A DNA stretch of 64,000 nucleotides from the NCBI GenBank assembly GCA_964596695.1, contig CAZQVE010000003.1, forward strand, positions 65,835 to 129,834, read 5' to 3'. Shown piece by piece: positions 16,651-25,138 of the stretch; position 1 is the first letter of the stretch, and every line of letters starts with the position of its first letter. The translations under genes were made by a program, and so were the position numbers. The notes beneath the pieces were generated by a model. It ran no database searches. It was not told the origin of the DNA and saw nothing but the letters and a program-made list of their open reading frames with translations. Source of the stretch: UBA2112 sp964596695. Lineage in GTDB: Bacteria > Patescibacteriota > Saccharimonadia > Saccharimonadales > Saccharimonadaceae.

Positions 16651-17634
16651 CTATAGCTCCAAGGTCCTCGTTGGCACTAGTCCCGCGAGAGCCTTTGCGA
16701 CAGTTAGTAGCACTGATGGATCCATGTCATCACCGAACACCGACTTTCGCTCGGGGCCTTTAATACTTGTTTTGAGGGTATGGGATTCGCTGTCGTACTT
16801 ACGCTCGATGAGCTCGTGGAGGACTTCCTGTCCATAGGATGACCCTATTTCACTTGCGATCCATTTGAACGACCGAGACGTATAGTTGATACCGTCTTGC
16901 GCCAAGAAGATGGAGTGAACTACTCGTGCTTTGTTACCAGGAGGCACCATACCGTCGAATAAGTCCCTGTTCCATTTGTGCAGCTCAAGCTCTACCGGGG
17001 CATGTTTGGCAAAATGTTTACGAATTTCAATCTCGTCATGTGTTCCATCTCTATTTTCGAAATGGACTTCGGTAAGCAAATTATCTTTGAGTTCAAAACT
17101 AAGACGGTAGCTGCCGAGTGTACTGGAGAGTCCTGCTTTATCAAGCTGCATTACGAAACTTGTAGGTACCATTTCCTTGTTTTCGGTCGTATAGTGCAGC
17201 CAGGAGTGGTAGTCCCAATAATCGCTTTTGTATGTCCACGAGATATTGCTCTTTTTGGGATTTTTCTTTGAAAATCGACGCTTCGATTGCGTCGATGTTT
17301 CGAAAAGCTTTTCTTTCAATGCCTGTAGTATGGGCATAAAAATAAGTTGTACTTGCATGTTCAACTCTGATGTCTGTTGTAGCTCATGAATGACATCCTT
17401 GGGCTGTTCGTATAGATAATCTTCGGCACTGTCGGCAATCGCTAGCCTGGCCATAGAGTCTATATCATACTGAGGTTTTACTAGTTCGAGAGAGGTTGTT
17501 TGTGCTGGTTGCTTTGTCGTAGGCAGTGGAAATTCACCCCGCGCCTCAAGGCGAAACTGCAACATGTCTGCAAGTGTCGCGTCGGCAGGGTCACCTGTTT
17601 CACGAAGTTTGTCGATATTCCACGCCATTGTCAT
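16651..17634 (-). CDS. Hypothetical protein, first gene of a paralogous pair
   Basis: This 327-residue soluble protein is not recognised. A possible helical segment is at residues 80-115, a lysine-rich block at about 118-130 and a beta-rich region after it. It shares block order and the QDGINYTSRSF-type motif with the following gene. The start is ATG at 17634, or at 17628. Neither has a binding site, but -10 TACAAT (17642-17647, minus strand) lies 7 bases before 17634, so the gene is probably leaderless. It diverges from tgt, with which it shares a 60-bp promoter region. Confidence 0.7.
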   Translation of the reverse strand: MTMAWNIDKLRETGDPADATLADMLQFRLEARGEFPLPTTKQPAQTTSLELVKPQYDIDSMARLAIADSAEDYLYEQPKDVIHELQQTSELNMQVQLIFMPILQALKEKLFETSTQSKRRFSKKNPKKSNISWTYKSDYWDYHSWLHYTTENKEMVPTSFVMQLDKAGLSSTLGSYRLSFELKDNLLTEVHFENRDGTHDEIEIRKHFAKHAPVELELHKWNRDLFDGMVPPGNKARVVHSIFLAQDGINYTSRSFKWIASEIGSSYGQEVLHELIERKYDSESHTLKTSIKGPERKSVFGDDMDPSVLLTVAKALAGLVPTRTLEL

Positions 17635-17641
17635 GGTGGAT

Positions 17642-17674
17642 ATTGTAGCATATTTATGACATATCGTCTACAAT
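17642..17674. promoter_or_regulatory. Symmetrical promoter region between 16651 gene and tgt
   Basis: ATTGTAG (17642-17648) and CTACAAT (17668-17674) form a perfect 7-bp inverted repeat. On the minus strand TACAAT serves as -10 for the leftward gene and TTGTAG as a -35 candidate. The symmetry may simply reflect divergent promoters or may be an operator. Confidence 0.45.
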
Positions 17675-17693
17675 ATGGACAAGTGAATATGCT

Positions 17694-19064
17694 ATGATAC
17701 AACAGATGACAAAAGCCTTTGGATTTGAAATTCACCACCGACTGGACGGAGCGCTTGCGCGGACCGGGACGATAACCACGCCCCATGGGATTATAGAAAC
17801 GCCGGCATTTGTCCCGGTTGGAACGCAGGCGGCAATGAAAGCGCTGACGCCCGAACAGCTCGAAGCCGTTGGTGCGCAGTCACTGCTGGTGAATGCATAC
17901 CATTTGTATTTACGACCTGGACATGAGCTCATCGACGAAGCTGGAGGTATCCATAAGTTTATGAATTGGGACAAGCCGATGTTCAGCGACAGCGGCGGAT
18001 TTCAGGTGATGAGTCTTGGCGTGGGGTTCAAAAAGGTCATCGATATGACCGGAAATACAGAAAAGTTTGCTGAAGAGCAACGGCTTTTGCGTTCGGATGG
18101 AGCGCAAGGAAGCGGCGAGAAACGCGGCAAAGCGTATAAGAGATACGCTGAAGCGAGTATCGCAACCGCTGACGCAGCGATCCGTCGGAAACCGCCAGCG
18201 CGGGCAGCTGCAGCTGCCCTGCAGGGCGGTGGCGCAAAGTCGTTGGCGTGGATTAGTAATGACGGCGTACGATTCAAGTCGCATCTCGATGGCAGTATGC
18301 ACACGTTTACGCCTGAGCTTTCCATGCAAATCCAACATGGCATTGGTGCCGATATCACGTTTGCTTTCGACGAGCTGACGACGCTTTTTCACGACTACTA
18401 TTATCAGATCGAGTCACTTGATAAGCGTACGCACCCTTGGGCGGTACGCAGCCTGGCGGAACACAAACGATTGAATGACGAACGCTCACATCGTCCGCCA
18501 CAAGCACTGTTCGGTGTTGTTCAGGGTGCTGATTATGAAGATTTGCGTCGCCGTAGTGCCAAGTTTTTGGGTGGTATGGACTTTGACGGCTACGGGATCG
18601 GCGGTGCGCTGCGTAAGGAAATCATTGGCGACATAGTTCGCTGGACGAACGAAGAACTACCAGAGGATAAGCCGCGCCACATGCTTGGTATTAGTGAGCC
18701 GGACGATATCTTTGCTTGTATCGAGAATGGTGCCGACACGTTCGACTGTGTCTCTCCTGCCCGTGTGGCACGAAATGGTGCGCTCTATACTAAGCGTGGT
18801 CGCGTGAACATCACGCGGGCGCAGTACGCTCGAGACTTCACCTCCTTTGATAGCGAATGTGATTGCTACTCGTGCCAGAATTACGCATCGGCGTATCTGC
18901 ACCATTTATTCAAGGCAGATGAAGTGCTAGCCAAGACACTAGCCACAATTCACAATGAACGCTTTATCGTTCGTCTGGTCGACGATATTCGAGCATCAAT
19001 AGCAGGCGGCACCTTCTTCGAGTTCAAGAGTAGCTTCCTTGCCGATTACTATGCACAAAGATAA
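17694..19064 (+). CDS. tgt: tRNA-guanine/queuine transglycosylase with insertion
   Basis: This enzyme exchanges guanine-34 of GUN-anticodon tRNAs for a queuosine-type base. Catalytic D99 lies in SDSGGFQV, the nucleophile D351 in FDCVSPARVARNG, and the zinc site starts CDCYSC at 389-394. Oddities: a roughly 65-75-residue basic, alanine-rich insertion (about 111-189) follows GGFQV. The preQ1-pocket cysteine (C158 of Zymomonas Tgt) aligns with L228 in FDEL. The GGLAVGE loop reads GGALRKE (303-309). These changes suggest a base other than preQ1, perhaps queuine. The start is uncertain: ATG 17694 or 17706. No queCDEF or queA is in the window. Confidence 0.9.
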   Translation: MIQQMTKAFGFEIHHRLDGALARTGTITTPHGIIETPAFVPVGTQAAMKALTPEQLEAVGAQSLLVNAYHLYLRPGHELIDEAGGIHKFMNWDKPMFSDSGGFQVMSLGVGFKKVIDMTGNTEKFAEEQRLLRSDGAQGSGEKRGKAYKRYAEASIATADAAIRRKPPARAAAAALQGGGAKSLAWISNDGVRFKSHLDGSMHTFTPELSMQIQHGIGADITFAFDELTTLFHDYYYQIESLDKRTHPWAVRSLAEHKRLNDERSHRPPQALFGVVQGADYEDLRRRSAKFLGGMDFDGYGIGGALRKEIIGDIVRWTNEELPEDKPRHMLGISEPDDIFACIENGADTFDCVSPARVARNGALYTKRGRVNITRAQYARDFTSFDSECDCYSCQNYASAYLHHLFKADEVLAKTLATIHNERFIVRLVDDIRASIAGGTFFEFKSSFLADYYAQR

Positions 19065-19097
19065 GAAAAGCCCGCGTCAATGCGCGGAGCTTTTCTT
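19063..19097. terminator. Bidirectional terminator after tgt
   Basis: AAGAAAAGC-CCGCG and CGCGG-AGCTTTTCTT form a long stem with A/T tracts on both sides. It serves tgt on the plus strand and the gene ending at 19077 on the minus strand, whose stop codon lies in the loop. Confidence 0.75.
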
Positions 19098-19487
19098 GAA
19101 GACTCGACGATGACGCGGGGCGGGAGGTACGACTTTGCGGTAATGGTAAGTGACGAAAAAGACATGACCATGATCCGAAAACTCGCTGAACCGCTCGAAG
19201 CGGATCGTTTCTGTCGAGTACGCCCAGGTCGACACGGTGAGTCTGTCAAACTGCCTTTTGGGTGTCTGAGTCACCGCTACATTGACCTTGAACTCGTGGC
19301 CGACGGGTTTATTCGCGGCATAGCGCTCGGCGCATTGCGTCAGGAAGGTTCCAACCTCTGACGGATCGTTGACGTTGTCAAGCAAGTAATCCTTGTAGCC
19401 GACACCGACACGAATGCGGCTGAGAGGTTCTTCTCCTCTCATGACATCCGGCAGCTCGGGAAGCTTGTGCCGACGAAACAGAGACAT
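19077..19487 (-). CDS. Hypothetical protein
   Basis: This 136-residue soluble protein has no recognised family. It appears alpha/beta, with alternating hydrophobic strands (EFKVNVAVT, HVFFVTYHY) and a basic C-terminal tail (VFKKSSAH). ATG at 19487 has AAAGGGG 5 bases upstream, which favours this strand over the overlapping plus-strand frame. It stands alone and shares a terminator with tgt. Codon use looks like its neighbours. Confidence 0.6.
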   Translation of the reverse strand: MSLFRRHKLPELPDVMRGEEPLSRIRVGVGYKDYLLDNVNDPSEVGTFLTQCAERYAANKPVGHEFKVNVAVTQTPKRQFDRLTVSTWAYSTETIRFERFSEFSDHGHVFFVTYHYRKVVPPAPRHRRVFKKSSAH

Positions 19488-19598
19488 GGCGACCCCTTTC
19501 TCTCGGATCTGGTAGGTGCAAAGTAGATATCTTAACTATATCAGGAAAGTAGCGATTAGTCAATATTAAGGACAAGCAATGTAAAATAAATTACTACA

Positions 19599-19617
19599 TA
19601 GCATGACGGTCATGCTA
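19599..19617. promoter_or_regulatory. Perfect palindrome at the promoter of the small membrane gene
   Basis: TAGCATGA-CGG-TCATGCTA is a perfect 8-bp inverted repeat with a 3-bp centre. It overlaps the -10 TATTAT (19616-19621) of the gene at 19622, the position of a repressor operator. The binding protein is unknown. Confidence 0.45.
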
Positions 19618-19621
19618 TTAT

Positions 19622-19927
19622 ATGAATATGCACATAGCTTTGATTCTCACCCACGTTACATTTATGATTGGTTCTCTTTTGCTTATGCCAACGGCAATCT
19701 TGTTGGCAATACGCGGCATTCGCGCGTCGCTGCCACTTGCGACCTGCGGCGTCGTCGCGGCTTCTATCGGGTTCGTGACGGGTATCGTAATGTTACTGAC
19801 TGACCCGTTGCTGACGGAGTGCATTATCTTGACCGCATATCTAGTGGCAATGATCAGCGTTTATGCTGTTGGCTTCGGCTGGGGTGTTGCCTCACGTGCT
19901 CGCCTACTCAAGGGCGCCGTAAGCTAG
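19622..19927 (+). CDS. Small three-helix membrane protein
   Basis: This 101-residue protein has hydrophobic helices at about 4-30, 35-58 and 67-92, with an arginine-rich end. It belongs to no family I can name. The -10 TATTAT ends right at 19621, so ATG 19628 (6 bases on) is the likelier leaderless start and ATG 19622 the longer option. There is no ribosome binding site. It is followed 34 bp later by the AI-2E-type permease gene, which has its own -10 box. Confidence 0.6.
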   Translation: MNMHIALILTHVTFMIGSLLLMPTAILLAIRGIRASLPLATCGVVAASIGFVTGIVMLLTDPLLTECIILTAYLVAMISVYAVGFGWGVASRARLLKGAVS

Positions 19928-19961
19928 CCAAACTCTCTCCGTTCAGGTATACTAAACGGCA

Positions 19962-21098
19962 ATGAAAGTTCGTATCGAAATCGAGACGAAGACGTTTGTC
20001 CGCTTTTGGCTGGTAGTGATTGGGTTTATCTTGGCGGCACTCGTTATCGTGAGTGCTCGCCAGGCGCTTATTATTCTTGGTTCGGCGTTTTTCCTGGCGC
20101 TCGCACTGAATCGTCCGGTTAGCGCACTCGCGAACATGTTGCCCGGCAAGAGCCGTGTTGGTGGTACGGCAATCGCGTATATCGTCGTGGTTGGGCTACT
20201 AGGACTCTTCTTGTCGTTCGTCGTCCCACCGATTATCGAACAGACTGCACGCGTCGTTGGGTCGATCCCGGCGGTCGTTGACCAGATCCAGAACCAATGG
20301 CAAGGGCTACATAACGTTGTCCAGCACTATGGCTTAGAGTCACAGGTGGACCAAGCGTTCTCCTCGGTCAAGGACAATGCGACCACGTGGGCGGCTAATC
20401 TTGGCTCGAACGCTATATCCGGCGTCGGGTCGATCGTCGGGTTCTTTACCAGCCTGTTGCTTGTACTTGTACTGTCGTTCCTTATGCTGGTCGAGGCGCC
20501 CGTTTGGCTACGCAACCTATGGAATATCTATAACGACGAAGAAAAGCTAAAATACCATCGTCGGTTGGCGACACGTATGTATCATGTGGTTACCGGATAT
20601 GTTACTGGCCAATTGGCGGTATCGGGAATCGGTGCCTTCTTCTCTGGCCTGACGGTATTTATCCTCAGCTTTATCTTTAACGTGCCGCATAATTTGGCGC
20701 TGCCATCTGCAGCAATCGCCTTCCTGCTATCATTGATTCCGATGTTCGGCGCGACGATCGGCGGCGTGTTGATTTGTCTGCTCCTCGCCTTCAACGACCT
20801 ATCGGCTGCGATTGTATTCGCAGTATACTTCGTGGTCTATCAGCAGATCGAGAACAACTTCGTCTCACCGGCTATCCAGTCAAAGACGGTCGAGTTGTCG
20901 GCGCTCGCTATTTTGGCATCCGTGACTGTCGGTCTGTATTTATTCGGTATCGCAGGTGGTATTATCTCAATTCCGATTGCTGGATGTATCAAGGTGTTGC
21001 TGGAAGATTATTTTGAACGCGCCAAGCAGCGTCGCGAAAAGAGCGAAAAGCCACTCCACAAACTTGTGAAAAAGATTCAGGAAAATACCTCCGCTTGA
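19962..21098 (+). CDS. AI-2E family transporter (PerM/YdiK-like)
   Basis: The 378-residue membrane protein has paired helices at the N-terminus, a soluble middle segment (about residues 85-150), then five or six helices. The family's C-terminal block is clear: IPMFGATIGG, YQQIENNFVSPAIQSKTVELSALAIL and GIAGGIISIPIAG. Members export or permeate diverse small solutes, including Na+(Li+)/H+ exchange in some, so the autoinducer-2 name should not be taken literally. -10 TATACT (19948-19953) lies 8 bases before the ATG with no binding site. Confidence 0.9.
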   Translation: MKVRIEIETKTFVRFWLVVIGFILAALVIVSARQALIILGSAFFLALALNRPVSALANMLPGKSRVGGTAIAYIVVVGLLGLFLSFVVPPIIEQTARVVGSIPAVVDQIQNQWQGLHNVVQHYGLESQVDQAFSSVKDNATTWAANLGSNAISGVGSIVGFFTSLLLVLVLSFLMLVEAPVWLRNLWNIYNDEEKLKYHRRLATRMYHVVTGYVTGQLAVSGIGAFFSGLTVFILSFIFNVPHNLALPSAAIAFLLSLIPMFGATIGGVLICLLLAFNDLSAAIVFAVYFVVYQQIENNFVSPAIQSKTVELSALAILASVTVGLYLFGIAGGIISIPIAGCIKVLLEDYFERAKQRREKSEKPLHKLVKKIQENTSA

Positions 21099-21199
21099 AG
21101 TTCCGGTTGACTCTTGGCTATTCCCCGTTGTAGATGTACGAACAATATTTATGTTGCTGTACGGCATAAAACTTACCCCGGTTTCTTGGCGATCCGAAA

Positions 21200-22627
21200 T
21201 CAACGATATTCCCAGACGGGTCCGGTTGGAGTGTCTCGGACGACAATACCTTGCCCTGCCAGCTCGTCACGGAGTTTGTCGGATGTAGTCCAATCCTTAG
21301 CTTCGCGGGCGCGTTGACGTTCCATAACGAGCTGCTTTTGCTCATCAGTGATATCGGGCGTCGATTCCAGCAACTGTAGACCAAGCATGTCGTCTATGGC
21401 CTCCAGGAGTGGGACGAGTGCATTTTGGTATATCGACTCCAGGGAGTGCGACTCTAGATAGGAGAATATTTCGTCGATAAGACGGAGTGCCTCGGGTGTG
21501 TCGAGATCATTCGCTAGCGCCTCTCTGATCTTGTCTATGACGGCGACAGACGCCATGTTCTCGGGTTGATCATGCATGGCGCGCGTCTGATGACGGAGAG
21601 TGGCGATAGTGCGCCAGTGTTTGAGTCGGTTATGTGCGGCAGCTGCATTATCGAAGCTAAAGTTGGTCGGGTTGCGGTAGTGTGACTGCAGTACGAGCAG
21701 GCGGAATGCCAGTGGGTCGACACCCTTCTCTACGAGGTCGCCTAGCGTGTAAAAATTGCCGGCACTCTTGGCCATTTTCTTGCCGTCGACCAGTATGTGT
21801 TCGTTATGTACGAACATGCTGGCGTATGTGGGGTCGTCGTGGCCGGCTGTACTCTGCGCAATCTCGTTTTCATGATGTGGAAATGCCAGGTCAATGCCGC
21901 CGGTATGGATATCGAACGGTTGACCGAGCTCCATGCGGCTCATGACGGAGCACTCGATATGCCAGCCCGGGCGGCCCGTCAGATTATGGTCATCAAGGGT
22001 AAATTCCCACGCCGGTTCCCCATCTTTTTGTTTTTTCCAGAGCGCAAAATCGTGCGCGGAGTCCTTGTCGTATTCGTCATTTTGTATTCGTTCGCTACTG
22101 GTGTTATCCTCGGTGATTTCGACGAGCTGGCCGTATTTTTTACCGGATTTTTTGTACGCGTCGATATTGAAATATACACCGTCGTCGGCGACATAGGCAA
22201 AACCCTTGTCGTGTAGCTCTGTGATAAGCTGCCGCATATTTTCGATCGTTGTGTCATCGGCGGCGCGGATAAATGTTAGAGCTTCGATATCGTTGCCGAT
22301 TGCCTTCATGTCTTGTAAGAATTTATCACCGTATTCACTCGTTAGTTTGCGTAGTGCGTCCATCGCGTCTATGTTCGGATACTTTTCACGGCTGCGTCGG
22401 ATCGTCTTGTCGTCTACATCGGTGAAGTTCATGACATGCTTTGTCGTCAGACCGTTGGCTGTGATGGCTCGTCGGAGTGTATCGGCCATGATAAACGCGC
22501 TGAGATTGCCGATGTGGACATGGTCGTAGACGGTTGGCCCACAACTATAGATCGTGATATGGCCATCCTCGAGCGGATGAACCTCGTCGACGTGCTTCGT
22601 CAGAGTGTTATGCAGATTGATCGTCAT
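21200..22627 (-). CDS. cysS: Cysteinyl-tRNA synthetase
   Basis: This class I synthetase charges tRNA-Cys. The 475-residue protein has the HIGH-type HVHIGNLSAF near residue 36 and the KMSKS-type KMAKSAGNF near 270. The zinc ligands are recognisable: YSCGPTVYD near 22, then the HIECSVMS and HHENEIAQS blocks. ATG at 22627 lies 2 bases after AAGGA; an open frame runs 13 codons further without support. It overlaps the end of the DHH gene by 20 bp, so it is translated from the pyr operon message. Confidence 0.95.
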   Translation of the reverse strand: MTINLHNTLTKHVDEVHPLEDGHITIYSCGPTVYDHVHIGNLSAFIMADTLRRAITANGLTTKHVMNFTDVDDKTIRRSREKYPNIDAMDALRKLTSEYGDKFLQDMKAIGNDIEALTFIRAADDTTIENMRQLITELHDKGFAYVADDGVYFNIDAYKKSGKKYGQLVEITEDNTSSERIQNDEYDKDSAHDFALWKKQKDGEPAWEFTLDDHNLTGRPGWHIECSVMSRMELGQPFDIHTGGIDLAFPHHENEIAQSTAGHDDPTYASMFVHNEHILVDGKKMAKSAGNFYTLGDLVEKGVDPLAFRLLVLQSHYRNPTNFSFDNAAAAHNRLKHWRTIATLRHQTRAMHDQPENMASVAVIDKIREALANDLDTPEALRLIDEIFSYLESHSLESIYQNALVPLLEAIDDMLGLQLLESTPDITDEQKQLVMERQRAREAKDWTTSDKLRDELAGQGIVVRDTPTGPVWEYR

Positions 22628-23609
22628 ATTCCTTGAGCGCCTTGTCTGTCGCGTCAATAAGTTCATGTACTATTTTGTCATAGTCTTCGTATGCGCGAAA
22701 GCCGGCAGCATACTTGTGACCGCCACCACCGAAGTAGCCGGCCACTGTTTCGGCTATCGGTAAGTTGCCGCGCAGCTTGCCGGTAATTTTGCCGTCGGGA
22801 TACGTTTTTATGGCGACACCCAATTCAACGCCCTCTACGAGGCGCATTTCATCGAGTACAAGTACGCTTGGGTTGTATTGGTCGCTGTATTTTTGGATGT
22901 CATCCCATGGGATGTGCACGACGGCCAGCTTGCCGTCCAGGAAATACTCGATACGCCGAATCAGCTCGCCTTTGTATGCGAGAATTTCTGGTGATTTTTT
23001 CATAAATTCACGACGGCGCTCCTCTATGGTTGCGCTGTGTGCACCGAGTTCATGCAGTTTACCGACGACATAGAAGGTTTCGTGGTTGACGTTCTGCGTC
23101 GAAAGACCAAGGCTGTCGCTCAGTATGGCCGCCAGCATGTTCTCGGCTGCTTGTGCGCTTATGTTCCAGTCGCTTTTGATGGCCAGGTCATAAATCACTT
23201 GGCTGCTTGCGACCACGTCGTCAGAGAGCATGGTGTGCTTGAATGACAAGTTTGACTCAGTCGTATGATGGTCGATTACGAGTACTGGGTGTGTCTCGAG
23301 GAAATGCCGGGCGCCCGGAGCCTCCAAGACCTTTGTAATCAGTACGTCCGCGGCGGTATCGACGATGATTGCCAGATCGGCGCTGGTGTCGAAATCCATT
23401 ACCACCCTATCCCAGCCCTTGATATAGCGGAGATATTTCGGAACCTCAACCGGACAATACATAGTAATGTCCTTGCCGATATCGCCTAGAATTTCTTCCA
23501 ATGCCAGGCTGCTGCCAACACTGTCACCATCAGGGTTCTCGGCTTGAATGATTATAATCTTCCGCGCGTCATCGATAAGTTTCTTTGCTGTTTCGTACAT
23601 CTCATCCAT
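22608..23609 (-). CDS. DHH-family phosphoesterase (NrnA-like)
   Basis: The 333-residue protein has the DHH and DHHA1 domains of bifunctional oligoribonuclease/pAp phosphatase. Visible motifs are ENPDGDSVGSSLAL near residue 24, VDTAAD near 88, the signature IDHHTTESN near 116 and C-terminal GGGGHKYAAGF near 297. It would degrade short RNA oligonucleotides and pAp or pGpG; which one is not shown. ATG 23609 overlaps a TACAAT -10 box, and ATG 23600 lies 7 bases after it, so a leaderless start at 23600 is possible. It lies between pyrB and cysS. Confidence 0.88.
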   Translation of the reverse strand: MDEMYETAKKLIDDARKIIIIQAENPDGDSVGSSLALEEILGDIGKDITMYCPVEVPKYLRYIKGWDRVVMDFDTSADLAIIVDTAADVLITKVLEAPGARHFLETHPVLVIDHHTTESNLSFKHTMLSDDVVASSQVIYDLAIKSDWNISAQAAENMLAAILSDSLGLSTQNVNHETFYVVGKLHELGAHSATIEERRREFMKKSPEILAYKGELIRRIEYFLDGKLAVVHIPWDDIQKYSDQYNPSVLVLDEMRLVEGVELGVAIKTYPDGKITGKLRGNLPIAETVAGYFGGGGHKYAAGFRAYEDYDKIVHELIDATDKALKEYDDQSA

Positions 23610-23628
23610 TGTAACAGAGGTGTCGCGA

Positions 23629-24540
23629 TTATGCGCCGATCAGCTTGTCGATGAGCGCCATACGAATGAAGAGGCCGTTACCCATCTGGCGAAAGTACGC
23701 GGCGCGTGGGTCGTCGTCGACCTCAGGGTGAATCTCATTGACCCGTGGTAATGGGTGCATAACTGCGGCGTCTGATTTCATGCGATCTAGCACGGCGCGG
23801 CCTATGACGTAGCTGTTCTTGACCTGCTCGTACTCGGCAGGATCGTTAAAACGTTCCTTTTGTACGCGCGTGACATACAGTACGTCGGTGTCTTCGACGA
23901 AATCGTCAAGCGTATCGGATGTTTTTGGCTGGACATGAAGTTGGTTTTGTAAGTTCTCTGGAAATCGCAACGCGTCAGGCGCGACGAAGTTCAAGTTTAC
24001 ATCAAAGTGCCTGAGTAGCTTTGCGAGTGAATGGACAGTTCGACCATTTTTGAGGTCACCGAGCAGCGTGATGTCCAGACCGTCAATCGTACCCTTTTCT
24101 TGCTGAATGGTGTACAGGTCAAGCAGCGCTTGTGTCGGATGTTCGCCAACGCCGTCACCGGCATTGATAATCGGAACCGTTGATACGTTGGCGGCACTCG
24201 CTGCCGAGCCAACTTCCGGGTGACGAAGGACGATCAGATCTGAATATTGACCCAGGGAGCGGACGGTGTCTTCGAGGGTCTCACCTTTTGATACGGACGA
24301 ATACGTTACATCGTTGATTGAGATGACACTGCCGCCAAGGCGTTGCATGGCTGCTGCGAACGAACTACTGGTACGAGTTGACGGTTCGTAGAAAAGATTT
24401 GTGCTGACGCGGTGCAAGAAGCGGTTGTCGCCATGCGTTGTTTCGACGATTCGTTGCATTTCGTCGGCGTTGCCGAATAGATCTTCGAGATCACTCCGGT
24501 CAAATTGGTCGACACTGATGATATGGTTCATTTTACGCAT
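23629..24540 (-). CDS. pyrB: Aspartate carbamoyltransferase catalytic subunit
   Basis: This enzyme condenses carbamoyl phosphate and aspartate, the committed step of pyrimidine synthesis. The carbamoyl-phosphate motif FYEPSTRTSSSF is near residue 51, SVSKGETLEDT near 82, and HPTQALLDLYT near 136. VMHPLPRVNEI near 263 completes the pattern. At 303 residues it has the usual catalytic-chain length; no pyrI regulatory gene is adjacent. ATG 24540 overlaps the end of pyrE by 8 bp, and ATG 24531 is an alternative. It is the fourth gene of the pyrCFEB run. Confidence 0.95.
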   Translation of the reverse strand: MRKMNHIISVDQFDRSDLEDLFGNADEMQRIVETTHGDNRFLHRVSTNLFYEPSTRTSSSFAAAMQRLGGSVISINDVTYSSVSKGETLEDTVRSLGQYSDLIVLRHPEVGSAASAANVSTVPIINAGDGVGEHPTQALLDLYTIQQEKGTIDGLDITLLGDLKNGRTVHSLAKLLRHFDVNLNFVAPDALRFPENLQNQLHVQPKTSDTLDDFVEDTDVLYVTRVQKERFNDPAEYEQVKNSYVIGRAVLDRMKSDAAVMHPLPRVNEIHPEVDDDPRAAYFRQMGNGLFIRMALIDKLIGA

Positions 24541-25138
24541 GGTTTATTAGTTTTACTCCCCTATTGCAATACTCACATTCGTGAGGGTTATAATTTGGTA
24601 ACGGCTCCACGATCATTGACCGGTATGGCACGTGTATCTCATCGAGTGTAGCAAGCCGGTCGCTTCTTTGCCAGGTGTTGAGCACTTCAATATGTTTTAT
24701 GCCGAGCGCCAGAGCATTTTTGGCAACGGTTGCCGCCGTTGAGCCGGAGGTGCCAACATCTTCCAGAATAAGCGCGAACTCTGGTTGGAGCGATTGTATG
24801 GACGCCGTGGTTTGAGGGTCAAGCGTGGCGGATCGAGAAGATTCTTTCACGGTGACGAGTCCAACCGCGCCGTTGCCTAGCCGCGACGCAACCGATACGG
24901 CTAAACGATTAGCGCCGTTCGCAACTCCGACGATTGCGTCGGGTAACGGATCGTAGTTTGTTCGGATATAGTCGACGAGCGCGTCAATCCATAGGTCGTA
25001 CAGGCGGTCGGTCGTTTGTATCTTGTCCATATCGAGCTTGCGACCGTGCAGGCCGCTAGCGAATTCGTGGTGTATCGTATCGTTGTCCAATATGTCCGAC
25101 GTCATGATTTGCCGTCTAAGCTCCCTGATCTTATTCAT
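24533..25138 (-). CDS. pyrE: Orotate phosphoribosyltransferase
   Basis: The 201-residue protein is a type I phosphoribosyltransferase. The PRPP loop FALILEDVGTSGSTAA near residue 122 has the two adjacent acidic residues and TSGST. It also has GVANGANRLAVSVASRLG near 74 and VTVKES, as in OPRTases. It converts orotate to OMP. ATG 25138 has GAGGA 4 bases before it and overlaps the pyrF stop by 8 bp. A longer open frame has no supporting site. Its place next to pyrF, which takes OMP to UMP, supports the orotate specificity. Confidence 0.88.
   Translation of the reverse strand: MNKIRELRRQIMTSDILDNDTIHHEFASGLHGRKLDMDKIQTTDRLYDLWIDALVDYIRTNYDPLPDAIVGVANGANRLAVSVASRLGNGAVGLVTVKESSRSATLDPQTTASIQSLQPEFALILEDVGTSGSTAATVAKNALALGIKHIEVLNTWQRSDRLATLDEIHVPYRSMIVEPLPNYNPHECEYCNRGVKLINHA

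Noticed and set aside
19080..19361. 93-codon plus-strand frame after tgt
   Set aside because: It begins inside the terminator and lacks a binding site, whereas the opposite frame has AAAGGGG at good spacing.
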